In this document: piece by piece, positions 18,801 to 28,228 of the stretch
Layout: each line of letters begins with the position of its first letter
Numbering within the stretch: position 1 is the first letter of the stretch
NCBI GenBank assembly: GCA_963825595.1
Contig: CAWGUE010000008.1
Coordinates: 1-64,000 of the forward strand
Length of the DNA stretch: 64,000 nt
Origin: JARFQH01 sp963825595
Lineage (GTDB): Bacteria; Desulfobacterota; Desulfobacteria; Desulfobacterales; SG8-13
Direction of reading: 5' to 3'
Translations under genes and position numbers: made by a program
The notes under the pieces: model-generated
What the model was told of the DNA's origin: nothing
Seen by the model: the letters and a program-made list of their open reading frames with translations, nothing else
Database searches by the model: none

Positions 18801-19730
18801 TTAATCCATGACATCGGTTACCTTGTCGGGGTGATTGACGCTGGCCACAGGACATGATGCCCTCAGAACGACCTGCTCGACGGTACTTCCCAGAAGAGCC
18901 TCTTCCGGATCGATTTCCCGTGTGTGATGGGCCATAACGATCAGGTCACCGTTTACCTGTCTGGCATACTTGAGAATTTCAATGTACGGAATGCCTTCCC
19001 AGACTTCCACGGTATAATTGTCGAAGTCCTTTAGTTTCACCAGATGGCGCCCTTCGATTCGTTTGCGTGCCTCCGCGAGCAGTCTTTCGATTTCAGGCTG
19101 TAGCTGTATCTGGCCGGCACTTCCGTAATTGACATCCAGGGCATGAAACACATGCAGTCTGGCCCCAACTTCCTTGGCGAGCTTGTATGCCCATAGAAAA
19201 GCGTAATCGGATGCTTTTGAAAAGTCGGTGCCCACGACGATGTTGGAGAACAGTTTCCAACACGTGGTACAGGGACGGCTGATAATGACCACCGGGCATC
19301 GAGCGGCCTTGGCCACCTTTTGCATGGTGCTGCCGACCACGGCTCTGTAGCGCGCCGCCCCGACGTCCTCTTCCCGGGTGTGGGCCCCCATGATGATCAT
19401 GTCGACATCTTCCTTGCGGGCTTTACGCAAAATTTCCCGGGGGGGCACCCCCACGACGGCATCAATTTCGCTGTTTTCGCTGTCTGCGAGGAGGTCCGCG
19501 TAAGTATTCTGCAATTCCTCTTTGACCCAATCGATGTAATCGCCGTTCAGTTGATCGGTTTCGCCGGTTCGAACGTCCGTGACATATTGGCTGAATCCTC
19601 GGGTGGGAAATCCCAGCACATGAAACACAAACAGTTTGGCATCCCACTTCAGTTCAAGGTCGAAGGCGACTTTGGCGGCATTGTCGCATACCGGTGACGC
19701 GGTCGTGGCAAACAGTAATTTTTTAAACAT
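18801..19730 (-). CDS. Tandem universal stress protein (UspA family)
   Basis: A 309-residue cytoplasmic protein made of two Usp domains. The first (about 1-150) ends with GSTMQKVAKAARCPVVIIS, where the G-(S/T) before a short helix contributes to nucleotide binding. The second (about 160-305) has VVGTDFSKASDYAF and ends GSTVEQVVLRASCPVASV. Usp tandem proteins bind ATP and accompany stress or energy limitation. It starts 3 bp after the stop of the 19734 gene, so it belongs to the hmc transcription unit. Confidence 0.88.
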   Translation of the reverse strand: MFKKLLFATTASPVCDNAAKVAFDLELKWDAKLFVFHVLGFPTRGFSQYVTDVRTGETDQLNGDYIDWVKEELQNTYADLLADSENSEIDAVVGVPPREILRKARKEDVDMIIMGAHTREEDVGAARYRAVVGSTMQKVAKAARCPVVIISRPCTTCWKLFSNIVVGTDFSKASDYAFLWAYKLAKEVGARLHVFHALDVNYGSAGQIQLQPEIERLLAEARKRIEGRHLVKLKDFDNYTVEVWEGIPYIEILKYARQVNGDLIVMAHHTREIDPEEALLGSTVEQVVLRASCPVASVNHPDKVTDVMD

Positions 19731-19733
19731 CGC

Positions 19734-20270
19734 TCATCTCCTTAAATCACACGCATCGGGGGTTCCATGAAAGCTAAGTTCCCATGCAATTCCGTCAATG
19801 AATTCGAACAGGGTGAAAACGGTCTCAAATTCGAAGACATCCATGCGGTCTCCAAACACGACGTGCTTCAGCTTTCCCAGTCTCAACGGCAGGTCCAGCA
19901 ATCCTTCCAGCCGTGATGATTTGATCTCGCTGGTATCCGCCCCGCATACGCCGTTCAGCGAATGGTAAATTTCAAGGCGCGGTTCACCCGGGAACCCGAT
20001 CATCTCGACTGTTTTACTGAACTCAAGAAAGTCGAAACCAGCGCCACAGCACCCGTCTGCGGGACAGGCGCGGCACTGATCCAGATAGGACGGGAAAAAT
20101 GCGTTGATTTTTGCCAGTACTTCGTAGTGCGCGATCATCCGGAAAAAACTGCGCAGGGTGAAAGCATCCGCCAGTTCGACTCTATTGCTCAAATACGCCA
20201 ACGGTTCCGCAACGGCCCGATGGCGTTCGTCGAGAATGGCCCCATCATTCTGCAGCTGGATCGTATTCAT
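19734..20270 (-). CDS. Conserved hypothetical protein of the hmc operon
   Basis: About 178 residues from the ATG at 20270 (GGGAAGCGG upstream); an upstream start at 20306 has no ribosome-binding site. No known domain was recognised. A Cys cluster CRACPADGCCGAG sits near residue 75, and the rest is mixed alpha/beta without membrane segments. It is sandwiched between hmcF and the universal stress gene with short spacing, which suggests a role linked to Hmc assembly or regulation. The CxxC-x4-CC group could bind metal. Confidence 0.6.
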   Translation of the reverse strand: MNTIQLQNDGAILDERHRAVAEPLAYLSNRVELADAFTLRSFFRMIAHYEVLAKINAFFPSYLDQCRACPADGCCGAGFDFLEFSKTVEMIGFPGEPRLEIYHSLNGVCGADTSEIKSSRLEGLLDLPLRLGKLKHVVFGDRMDVFEFETVFTLFEFIDGIAWELSFHGTPDACDLRR

Positions 20271-20364
20271 GATCTTGCCGCTTCCCGGAGAAATCTCCCC
20301 CGTCATTGAATTCTTAAAAACGCGAGCAGGATTCGGTCGGCTTCTGCAGTTTACTTCACCGGTT

Positions 20365-21750
20365 TTACTGCTCCGCCACCTTCATGTGTTCCGGGACTTC
20401 TACCATACTGATCAGCAACGGTTTCAGAAAACTCCACCGGATACCGATCTTGTAGATTTCTTCCATATCGCGGATCGCGTCCCAGCAATTGTGGCAGGGA
20501 GATACAACCAGCTTGGCCCCGGTGGCCATTATTTGATCCCGCTTGATTTTGAGCCCGATGTTTCGCTGGGCCCGGTAGCGGCCGATACCGTTTAACCCGC
20601 CGCCGCCGCCGCAGCAGAAATTATGTTCCCGACAGGGGGTCATTTCGCGAAAATCTTCGGCAATGTAGCTCATGATCTCGCGGGCATGGTCTCCCAGGCC
20701 GCCGTTGCGGATGTAGTTGCAGGAATCCTGGTAGGTGACCGGTTCCTTGATCTTCTTGGCCGGATCGATCTTCAGCTTACCGGTGCGCAGGGCCTCGGCA
20801 ACCCACTCCACATAGTGAAAACTGGGTACCGGGGTCTGGCCGGATTTGAGACCGGCCCAGTAGGGACCTTCGATGACAGTCGCCCGGTACGCATGTCCGC
20901 ATTCGGTGACCACCATCCGTTTGGGTTTCAACCGCTCCATGGCCGCGTAAACGCTCTCGACCTGCATCTTGCAGGCGGCCCAGTCGCCGGCGAACATCGC
21001 CAGACTGGTCTCTTCCCAGCCTTCGCTGGGCACCGTCCAGTTTTCACCGGCGATGTGGAAAAGAATAGCGGCTTCGGCCAGGTCTTCCGGATAATGCTTC
21101 GGTTCGCGGGCGTTGACAGTGTAAATGATATCGGCGTTTTCCACATCGACCGGAATGGTCAACCCCGGCCAATCCTCTTCGTATTCCTCTGCCATCCACT
21201 CGCAGGTGTCGACCCAGTCCTCTGAGGTGACATCCATCTGGGCCCGATAAATACGGTGCATGCCGGTTCCGATTTTCATCTCCCAGGGTGTGAAGCCCTG
21301 AGCGAAGAGCAACCCACGCAGGTAGCTGAACATGATCCCGGTGTCGATCCCGAACGGGCAATAGACACCGCAACGGGTACAGCAGGTGCACTTGGAATAG
21401 GCCGTGTCCATGCACATCTGCATGAACGCATTATCGACCTTGCCTTTACGCCGTATTAATTCCCCGAGTGTCTGCTGGATCTTATAAGACGGCACCTGGG
21501 TGGGATCACGGTCATTGGCCAGATAATAAAAACAGGACTCGGCACACAACCCGCAATGGGAGCAGATGTCGAGCCAGGTCTTCAAACGGGATTTGAACGT
21601 TTTTTGAAGAGTGGCCCAGAGCGCTTTGTCATCGATGTCCAAGTGATTCATTTCTTCGTAATATTGTTTGCCGCTTTTGTCTGCCAGCAGGGCGTGCAGC
21701 TGTTCAACGGTGTCTACGGTTTGTTTGTTGCAAAGTTTTCCTTCAGGCAT
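20365..21750 (-). CDS. hmcF: Hmc complex cytoplasmic iron-sulfur subunit HmcF
   Basis: About 461 residues, from the ATG at 21750 preceded by GGAGAAGAG. It resembles HdrD/DsrK-type proteins: two [4Fe-4S] motifs (CSHCGLCAESC near residue 65 and CTCCTRCGVYCPFG near 130), then a C-terminal Cys-rich (CCG) region with DSCNYIRNGG, HNFCCGGGGGLNGIG and SPCHNCWDA. In Hmc this subunit faces the cytoplasm and exchanges electrons with a disulfide or another acceptor. It is the last structural gene of the hmc operon; length fits the family. Confidence 0.9.
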   Translation of the reverse strand: MPEGKLCNKQTVDTVEQLHALLADKSGKQYYEEMNHLDIDDKALWATLQKTFKSRLKTWLDICSHCGLCAESCFYYLANDRDPTQVPSYKIQQTLGELIRRKGKVDNAFMQMCMDTAYSKCTCCTRCGVYCPFGIDTGIMFSYLRGLLFAQGFTPWEMKIGTGMHRIYRAQMDVTSEDWVDTCEWMAEEYEEDWPGLTIPVDVENADIIYTVNAREPKHYPEDLAEAAILFHIAGENWTVPSEGWEETSLAMFAGDWAACKMQVESVYAAMERLKPKRMVVTECGHAYRATVIEGPYWAGLKSGQTPVPSFHYVEWVAEALRTGKLKIDPAKKIKEPVTYQDSCNYIRNGGLGDHAREIMSYIAEDFREMTPCREHNFCCGGGGGLNGIGRYRAQRNIGLKIKRDQIMATGAKLVVSPCHNCWDAIRDMEEIYKIGIRWSFLKPLLISMVEVPEHMKVAEQ

Positions 21751-21783
21751 ATCTCTTCTCCACATCGTATTTGGTGGTTTTTC

Positions 21784-22473
21784 TTACCAGGCCAGGCCTT
21801 TTCCCTTCATACCGCCGCGCTTAATGCCGTAGTCCATTCCCAATTGTGCCCGGGTGGTGAAGAAGAGTATAAAGTGCGAAAGCTTGGTCAGGGGTATTGC
21901 GATCAGTAAAAGTTCGCCACAGAGAATGTGAACGATCAGCCAGAACTGGTAGTTTGAGACCTGATAGCGGGCCATCAGGCCGGTCACAAATGGAGCCACC
22001 GCAATGGCGACCAACAGATAATCATAAGCGGTGGTTATGATCCTGACTTCATTCAGGGATATTCGCCGCAGGACAAGGAAAAGGGCCGAAACGATCACGG
22101 CAATGGTCAATATGTCCGCGGTGGTCTCCGATATGGTGGGAAAACTGAATCCCCAACTGCTCTTGAGCATTATATTGTGCCCTAAAAGAAAAATCGGTGT
22201 GATTAACAGACCGAAGTGGAAAAGGAAAACCAGGAAAGTGAACACGGGATTGTTGCGCCAGCTGCGCGTTCCGTAAGGAAACAACCAGAAGCCGATGGAC
22301 CGCACCGCCCCCTTGATGCCGTAACGCATGTGCGGCTGATAGGCCACCCGGTCTAGCTGCCAGTTCAGGCCTTTTATGTACCACACGGCACGGGCAATCA
22401 GGCCGAGGAAGAAAGTTAGAAACGCAATCCATGCCAGCGGGCCGGTGACAAAGTCGTACATGGGAAACTCCAT
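21784..22473 (-). CDS. hmcE: Hmc complex membrane subunit HmcE (NarI-like)
   Basis: A 229-residue integral membrane protein with about five hydrophobic helices, resembling the b-haem-bearing NarI/DsrM family. Histidines lie within or next to helices (LFHFGLLI, LLGHNIML, VHILCGEL and LSHFILFF), as expected for haem b ligands. It would carry electrons across the membrane between the periplasmic cytochrome side and HmcF. It is transcribed between hmcD and hmcF. Confidence 0.88.
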   Translation of the reverse strand: MEFPMYDFVTGPLAWIAFLTFFLGLIARAVWYIKGLNWQLDRVAYQPHMRYGIKGAVRSIGFWLFPYGTRSWRNNPVFTFLVFLFHFGLLITPIFLLGHNIMLKSSWGFSFPTISETTADILTIAVIVSALFLVLRRISLNEVRIITTAYDYLLVAIAVAPFVTGLMARYQVSNYQFWLIVHILCGELLLIAIPLTKLSHFILFFTTRAQLGMDYGIKRGGMKGKGLAW

Positions 22474-22596
22474 AACGTCGATTTAAGGTCTAAGCATGAA
22501 TGGAAGTGGGAACCTGTTTTGTGTCTTCCACAAACCGAAACGGCTTAAACGGGGAATGCCGGTACAGAAAAAGAATCCCCGCGGGCTTCGATGCGG

Positions 22597-22728
22597 TCAG
22601 TCGTCATCCTGACCGGAAAGGAAAATCCAGAATCCGGTGATACCGATCAAAGCGGTCACAATCAATATATAGGTAATGCTTTCCGTCCGTAACATGAATT
22701 CGTGCAGAGTGTGAATGGTCGATTCCAT
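22597..22728 (-). CDS. hmcD: Hmc complex small membrane subunit HmcD
   Basis: A 43-residue protein from the ATG at 22728 with one transmembrane helix (YILIVTALIGITGFWIFL) and an acidic GQDDD tail. Upstream ATGs would lengthen it by 11 or 17 residues but HmcD is known to be very short, so the shorter form is preferred. Position between hmcC and hmcE supports the call. Confidence 0.8.
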   Translation of the reverse strand: MESTIHTLHEFMLRTESITYILIVTALIGITGFWIFLSGQDDD

Positions 22729-22832
22729 GATATGTTCATCCTCGTCAAATGGTTGTTCCATACCTCGGCACCGGTGCATTGCTGCCTTTTCACGGGAGAA
22801 AACACCCGCTCAGAGGCGAAAGGTATCTCCAG

Positions 22833-24005
22833 TCAGTGGGCGCCTTTGTATCCGGGGTGCTCGTAGAGTATCGGCATTCGGGTGACGATAAACCTGAACA
22901 CGACCACGCCGATGGTTACGATGAAAATCGATATGCCAATCTCCATCCAGGATGGAAAATACCTTTCACTGGCGGGCAGATGGTAATTAAAGGCGATCAT
23001 GCTGACGTTGAACCGGTTGACGACGATACCGAGGACCGTCAAGGCCGACGTCCATTTAATGAGCGCCAGGTTTTTGTCCCTCACACCCACGGCGTAAAGG
23101 AAACACGGCAGGGCCACGAAACCCAGTAATTCAACCAGATACCAGGCGCCGTAACCGGTCGACAGGTAGTCCCAGTTGTTGTCAGCGGCGATTCCGATGA
23201 CTTTGATGATGAAATAGCCGGCCAGAACGAAAGCGGCGGCCTTGCCAAAACCGAGCGCCACTGAATCTTTTTCCGCCAGGTGTTCGGGGTCCATTTTGTC
23301 TTTGAAATACCGATAAGACAGTGAGCTTTCGAATATAACCATTGATAGGCCGGCGATAATGCTCGACACGAAGAAGTACACCGGCAGATATGACGAATAC
23401 CAGAGCGGATGCACCTTGGATGGGGCGATGAGAAACAGGGCCCCCAGAGACGACTGGTGCAGGGTTGATAACACCACACCGAATATCGTCAGCAAAAGGG
23501 TCAGTTTGACAACCAAATTGCGTGCCCGCTTCAATCCGAGCCATTCCATAGCGACGGGCGAAAACTCGATGAATAAGACAGTAAGGTAGAGCGCGACGCA
23601 GGCACCGACTTCGAAAAGCAGAGAGGTGGTGCCCTGCTGCACAAGGAACGGATAGGGAAGACGCCAGGGACGTCCCACGTCATAATGCAGGGCCAGAACG
23701 ACCAGAGCGTAGCCGAGGAAGCCGGTCAGGATGGCCGGCCGCACAGCCGAATGGTATTTTTTAAGCCCGAAGATATAGACGGCTGCCGACGTCACGTATC
23801 CTCCGGCCGCCAGGGCGACACCAACCAGGAGGTCGAATCCGATCCAGATTCCCCATGGATTGTAGTCGGACAGATTGGTGACGGCCGCCAGCCCGCCGGT
23901 GAAGCGCAACACGGTCAGGATCACCCCGATGATAAGAATAATCCCGGAAACAACGGTAAACGGCGTAAACTGGATTTTGCTGGTTGAAGCAGTTTCTTCA
24001 GCCAT
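22833..24005 (-). CDS. hmcC: Hmc complex NrfD-like quinone-interacting membrane subunit HmcC
   Basis: About 390 residues with some ten hydrophobic helices, of the NrfD/PsrC family that exchanges electrons with menaquinone. The ATG at 24005 overlaps the hmcB stop in ATGGCTGA and is preceded by AAGGAGG, which decides this start over one at 24068. Family-like stretches include NPWGIWIGFDLLVGVALAAGG and LHQSSLGALFLIAPSK. The overlap with hmcB signals translational coupling. Confidence 0.92.
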   Translation of the reverse strand: MAEETASTSKIQFTPFTVVSGIILIIGVILTVLRFTGGLAAVTNLSDYNPWGIWIGFDLLVGVALAAGGYVTSAAVYIFGLKKYHSAVRPAILTGFLGYALVVLALHYDVGRPWRLPYPFLVQQGTTSLLFEVGACVALYLTVLFIEFSPVAMEWLGLKRARNLVVKLTLLLTIFGVVLSTLHQSSLGALFLIAPSKVHPLWYSSYLPVYFFVSSIIAGLSMVIFESSLSYRYFKDKMDPEHLAEKDSVALGFGKAAAFVLAGYFIIKVIGIAADNNWDYLSTGYGAWYLVELLGFVALPCFLYAVGVRDKNLALIKWTSALTVLGIVVNRFNVSMIAFNYHLPASERYFPSWMEIGISIFIVTIGVVVFRFIVTRMPILYEHPGYKGAH

Positions 24006-25089
24006 CAGATTCCTCCTTGGTTTCAGGCTTGGCGGCTGCTTCACTTTGTGCTTTGGCCGCCTCTTCAAGGGCCCTTTTAACCTGCAGTTCGATTTCTTTT
24101 TCTTTATCCTTCTGGGCCTGCTTCAGTGCAGCATCCAGCTTGGCCTTGGCGTCCGCTTCGGCCTGCTCTCTGACCGCATTGATAGCCTGAGCCTTCTCGG
24201 TTTCGGCGATTTTTTCTTTGCGTTTCGATATGGCGTAGATGCCTGTCAGAAGAACAGGCCACATTCCCGATACGATCGGAACGGCGCTCAAAGCTCCCTT
24301 TGTGAGCAGAGGCGCAGGCAGATTCCCCAGATCCTCACGCATTCCGATCTTCTGAAACGGCGTACCGGAAAGGTAAAGCCAGCTCGTTCCACCCATTTCG
24401 GTTTCCCCGTAAACATGGTCCACGTAACGGCCGGGGTGTTGCTGGATGCGTTCCCTGGCAAGCCGGATCAGATCTTTGCGTTTCCCGAAGGTCAGCGCTT
24501 CCGTGGGGCAGATCTCCACGCATCCCGGAAGCAGCCCTTTGATAATCCGAGGGTGACAAAGCGTACACTTCGTTACTCTGGGCGTCAGGGCTTTGTCGTA
24601 CTCGTAAGCCGGAATCTCGAACGGGCATGCGATCATACAGTAGCGACATCCGACGCAGACCGACTCGTCGTAAATCACAGCGCCGGTCGGTGTCTTGGTA
24701 AACGCTCTCACGAAACAGGCAGAGGCGCACGCCGGTTCAAGGCAGTGATTGCATTGAATCTTGCGATACGCCGTTCCCCCCGCATCCGGGCCTCCTGAAT
24801 ATCGATTGACCACCGTAAATTCCCCGGCGCGTGTTCGTCGCGGCGCTTCCATGACGGAGAGGTCGTCAAAGGCCTTATCCGGCGCCGGCAATTCGTTGAC
24901 TTTGTTACAGCCCTCTTCACACTTTCGACACCCGATACAGCGCGTGTTGTCGAAGAGCACACCGCTGATATCCGGGTAACCGGTAAAGTGCTTGTTGGAT
25001 GCGGCACTGGCGTTTTTCCCCAAGGTTGCGCCGAGACCGGCTGAACCCAGCCACCCGAGGAACTTTCTTCTTGAAATCGACATAAACAT
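23998..25089 (-). CDS. hmcB: Hmc complex periplasmic ferredoxin subunit HmcB
   Basis: A 363-residue protein. The N-terminus has a twin-arginine-like stretch (SRRKFLGWLGSAGLG), so export by Tat is likely. Four [4Fe-4S] groups typical of DmsB/HybA-type subunits are visible: CIGCRKCEEGCN, CNHCLEPACASACF, CVGCRYCMIACP and CTLCHPRI ... CVEICP. A transmembrane helix near 270-290 is followed by a long charged Ala/Glu/Lys helix (about 300-363) on the other side. It should link the cytochrome HmcA to HmcC. Confidence 0.92.
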   Translation of the reverse strand: MFMSISRRKFLGWLGSAGLGATLGKNASAASNKHFTGYPDISGVLFDNTRCIGCRKCEEGCNKVNELPAPDKAFDDLSVMEAPRRTRAGEFTVVNRYSGGPDAGGTAYRKIQCNHCLEPACASACFVRAFTKTPTGAVIYDESVCVGCRYCMIACPFEIPAYEYDKALTPRVTKCTLCHPRIIKGLLPGCVEICPTEALTFGKRKDLIRLARERIQQHPGRYVDHVYGETEMGGTSWLYLSGTPFQKIGMREDLGNLPAPLLTKGALSAVPIVSGMWPVLLTGIYAISKRKEKIAETEKAQAINAVREQAEADAKAKLDAALKQAQKDKEKEIELQVKRALEEAAKAQSEAAAKPETKEESDG

Positions 25090-25159
25090 ACCCCTACTGC
25101 TTGAATATCTTGGTTAGCGGTTCCTCCCGTAAAACTTGAGCAAGCGTTGCGGACCGATT

Positions 25160-26764
25160 CTATTTTTTCTCATGGCAGGCCGTACAGTCTGTGGCGGCCG
25201 GTTTTTCGATCCCCATGCGTGTATGACATCCGATGCACTGCTGGTGATAGGCCGCTATCAGGCCCGGGCGAACCGGCTGTCTTTCTACAAACGGCTGGCC
25301 GTGACAACTGCCGCACTTGGGTGGTTTTTCAGCGATAATGCTGTTGTGGTGACACCCCTGGCAGAGAGCTCCAGAATCGCCATGGTAAGCGACCGCCAGC
25401 TGGTTGCCTTGGATCTTTTTCTCGAGCGCCTGGACGATTTTACGGTGGGGCATCCGGGCCTTCTGGAACTGATCCTTCAGGACCTCGATATCCACTATTT
25501 CCGGAATCTTATCCGCCGGGTAGGCGGTGGGCGGTTTTTTCCTGGATTCCAGCATTAGGGCGGCCAGCTCTTCCGGCTTCTGTGTCAAACCATCGGTAAC
25601 AAACATTGGCTCCATGTGGCAGGCAAGACAGGCGCTGGCGTTTTTATCACCGGAAAGTTTTTGATAGATATTCTCGTGACAACCGGCGCATTCAGGTTGG
25701 GCTTTCTGGTTGTTATGGCAGCCAATGCAACTCTGGGCGGCATTCGACTGGTGCATTGACTGTTCGAGCTGCACCCGTCCGCCCTTTTCGTCCCCTTTGA
25801 GAGTATGGCAGCTGACGCAGGCTTTCAGATTGGCGTGGTGGCACACGCGACAGGTGTTGTTAAACTCTTCATGGGCCTTATGATCGAACGGCACCTGCTG
25901 CATGAGGGTATTTTCTTCCGGGGTCGGAGGCGGCTCATTTTCCTGCAGCCTTTTGACGAACACCACGTTGGGCTGATTGACTTCCATCCGCGGAACATCT
26001 TTGACCACCTCGATCAGTTTCTGATCCTCGAGGCTATGACAACGGCTGCACTCGTTCGGTCCGCTGACCTTTTTTTCCGCCAGCCGCTGCTGGTGGCAAC
26101 CGATGCAAGCCTGGTGAAAAGCCTGTTGGGCTGCAATGCGGTTTTCCACCTTGGTTTCACCGTGACAGTAACGGCAGGAACCTTCCTGGCCCTTGAGGTA
26201 CTCAAGGGCTTTTTTCTGTTCGTTGTAAACATGGTGGCACTTTTCGCATTTGTTATCGAGGGTCTTGGTGTGCCGGTAGTGAAGAGATTTGTCCATCCCC
26301 ATGGGCTGACGGTCAGAGACCACCGTCGGTTTATTTTTGTGGCAAGCGCCGCAGGTCACCGGCCCACTCTTCCGACCGCCTGCCGCCGTTTCCGTATGGC
26401 AGGTTATGCACCCTTCATGGTACAGGTCCATTACGGCCTGTGGGTCGCTGTCCTCGATCCGTTTGAACTTGTGCGACTGACGGCCTTTTTCATCGGAAGG
26501 ATGGCAGGCGTTGCAGTCCTGTTTCTGCTGCAGCAGGGCTTCCGTATGTTTGTCGTGCAAAAAAACCACCGGAGGCCTTTCGAGTCTGCCAAAGGTTTTC
26601 ATCGTGTCGATCATAACCAAATCGGACCGCAAGGCTTCCATTGAATCCGATTCTTGTTGCACCCCTGAGACTCCCTGGACTCCGAAACTCAGGATCACGA
26701 TCGCTATAAGTGCGATCGCCCCAAAAAGTCCGCCTCCTCGTAACAGCGTTTTACCATTCTTCAT
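25160..26764 (-). CDS. hmcA: 16-haem high-molecular-mass cytochrome c HmcA
   Basis: A 534-residue periplasmic cytochrome. An N-terminal hydrophobic signal (GLFGAIALIAIVILSFGV) is followed by sixteen CxxCH motifs, from CNACH near residue 82 to CTACH at the C-terminus. That count equals the HmcA of Desulfovibrio vulgaris. HmcA takes electrons from periplasmic hydrogenase/TpIc3 cytochromes and passes them to the membrane Hmc subunits. It is the first hmc structural gene, 55 bp downstream of rrf2. Confidence 0.95.
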   Translation of the reverse strand: MKNGKTLLRGGGLFGAIALIAIVILSFGVQGVSGVQQESDSMEALRSDLVMIDTMKTFGRLERPPVVFLHDKHTEALLQQKQDCNACHPSDEKGRQSHKFKRIEDSDPQAVMDLYHEGCITCHTETAAGGRKSGPVTCGACHKNKPTVVSDRQPMGMDKSLHYRHTKTLDNKCEKCHHVYNEQKKALEYLKGQEGSCRYCHGETKVENRIAAQQAFHQACIGCHQQRLAEKKVSGPNECSRCHSLEDQKLIEVVKDVPRMEVNQPNVVFVKRLQENEPPPTPEENTLMQQVPFDHKAHEEFNNTCRVCHHANLKACVSCHTLKGDEKGGRVQLEQSMHQSNAAQSCIGCHNNQKAQPECAGCHENIYQKLSGDKNASACLACHMEPMFVTDGLTQKPEELAALMLESRKKPPTAYPADKIPEIVDIEVLKDQFQKARMPHRKIVQALEKKIQGNQLAVAYHGDSGALCQGCHHNSIIAEKPPKCGSCHGQPFVERQPVRPGLIAAYHQQCIGCHTRMGIEKPAATDCTACHEKK

Positions 26765-26818
26765 GTTCGAATTCCTTGACCGTTGTCCTTCTCTGGTTCT
26801 GAAGTTGACGTTCAGATG

Positions 26819-27256
26819 CTACGCCAGCAGCGTATCCGACCGTTTTTCGAAGTTAATTAGATCTGCGAAGGTCGTCTCATCATAAATCTTGAAGATGGCA
26901 TTGTTCACCTTTTTCCACATGGGCACGAATGCGCAGTCGCACTCGAACGGGCATTCCTTCTTCGACATGCAGCTGATGTTGTGAACAGGGTCTTCCTCGC
27001 CCTGCATGAACCGGAGAACGTCACCGACGGTGATTTTCTCCGGCGACTGCAGCATGTAGTAACCGCCGTGATAACCCCGCTTTGAATCGACAAACCCGCT
27101 CCCTTTGAGTTGGCCGAGAATTACTTCTAAAAACCGCAACGGAATCGCCTGTGCGGCGGCAATTTCGGAAATTTTCTTGGGTCCTTTGCCTTTGTGCTTG
27201 GCCAATTCCAGTAGCGCCCTCAAGGCATATTGCTCGCTCTTTTTCGCTCGAATCAT
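26819..27256 (-). CDS. rrf2: Rrf2-family transcriptional regulator
   Basis: A 145-residue winged-helix protein: KKSEQYALRALLELA at the start, the recognition region IPLRFLEVILGQLKGSGFVDSKRGYHGGY, and a Cys group near residues 95-108 (SCMSKKECPFECDC) in the place where Rrf2/IscR/NsrR proteins bind an [Fe-S] cluster. In D. vulgaris, Rrf2 sits at the end of the hmc operon and represses it; here it lies directly upstream of hmcA. Tandem Rrf2-type operators precede it, so autoregulation is likely, with the Fe-S cluster as redox or NO sensor. Confidence 0.92.
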   Translation of the reverse strand: MIRAKKSEQYALRALLELAKHKGKGPKKISEIAAAQAIPLRFLEVILGQLKGSGFVDSKRGYHGGYYMLQSPEKITVGDVLRFMQGEEDPVHNISCMSKKECPFECDCAFVPMWKKVNNAIFKIYDETTFADLINFEKRSDTLLA

Positions 27257-27273
27257 GGCCTTGGCTCTGCTTT

Positions 27274-27345
27274 CTCAACTAAATCGGTCGGGTTCTTTCC
27301 CGACTAATTTAGTCAGGTTAATTGTTCATTTATTTAGTCAAGAAA
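27274..27345. promoter_or_regulatory. Tandem Rrf2/IscR-type operators upstream of rrf2-hmc
   Basis: CCCGACTAATTTAGTCAGG (27299-27317) is a near-perfect dyad of the IscR type-1 form. A second copy, CAACTAAATCGGTCGGGTT, lies at 27275-27293, and a half-site ATTTAGTCAAGA near 27332-27343. Together the first two also form a larger inverted repeat (13 of 15 positions). On the minus strand TTGACT (27341-27336) could be a -35 box, so a bound regulator would cover the promoter. Confidence 0.75.
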
Positions 27346-27687
27346 GATGGACCTTGTCAATCCTTTTTTTTCGTCCAACAAACTAACGCCAAATTGATAT
27401 TTTTATACATAATTACTAAGAGTTATTAACATTATCAACCTCGCCGATCGCTCCGGTAAAAGCGGTAGGATTGGGCAGAATTTGCGGATGTCGGCCGGAC
27501 GTTCTCCGGACAATCGCTGACTCATCCCGGCACATCCGAGGACTTCAAGGCCCCTGTCCCCGTGGCACCTTTCGGTGCGGCTTATCTCACCACTGGTATC
27601 AAACGGTTGCAACCTCGATAAAAAGAGTTAGATTGCGCCACAAAAAACATTTTTATTGGAATGATGATTAAGAAGGGAGGCAGAATT
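27346..27687. other. Divergent intergenic region
   Basis: About 340 bp between the rrf2 operators and the small Cys-rich gene. It is AT-rich near 27360-27430. No gene or repeat with support was found. Confidence 0.3.
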
Positions 27688-27951
27688 ATGACCGATCAGT
27701 GGAAGAAAGAATTGAGCTGTGCAGAGAGATGCGCTTCCTGCAATGGCAAAATCGCCAAACGGGATCTGAGAATCCTATCCGTGTATTCCCACCAACCCAT
27801 CTGCAGTCATTGCAAGGCTGAAGAAGAAAAGCGGCAGGACTACGCAAATATGTCAAAGCAGATGGTATCGGAGTGTATCCGGACGACCGGCAAACCATAC
27901 GGGGATCCCGAAGGATTCTGCTTTCACCACTTCTGTCCCTATAAATGCTGA
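27688..27951 (+). CDS. Small Cys-rich protein
   Basis: An 87-residue protein from the ATG at 27688, preceded by GGGAGGCAG. It has paired cysteines: C-x3-C-x2-C at the N-terminus (CAERCASC), CSHC in the middle, and CFHHFCPYKC at the C-terminus. No known family was recognised. The spacing suggests one or two metal sites. It is divergent from rrf2 across a shared upstream region and could share its redox control. Confidence 0.65.
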   Translation: MTDQWKKELSCAERCASCNGKIAKRDLRILSVYSHQPICSHCKAEEEKRQDYANMSKQMVSECIRTTGKPYGDPEGFCFHHFCPYKC

Positions 27952-28228
27952 GGCAAGCCCGCCCGATGTGTGCAGCCATCAACACGGGTCAAGGGAAGTT
28001 TATTGGCATAGGGTTGAATGTCAGACGCCGGATAGCCTTCAATAGGGAAAAATTTTCATCGTATTTCGGTTAAGCCCATAAGCCATTAACTATTTTGGTA
28101 GGTATGAATATATGCCGCAGTCGGAAATCTGCAGAGAATCTCGCCATGGCGGGATCCAGAGGAAAAAGGCCAATAGAGGATGGACACTCACTCAATGGCA
28201 GGCAGAATCGTAAGATAGGATATCTGTT

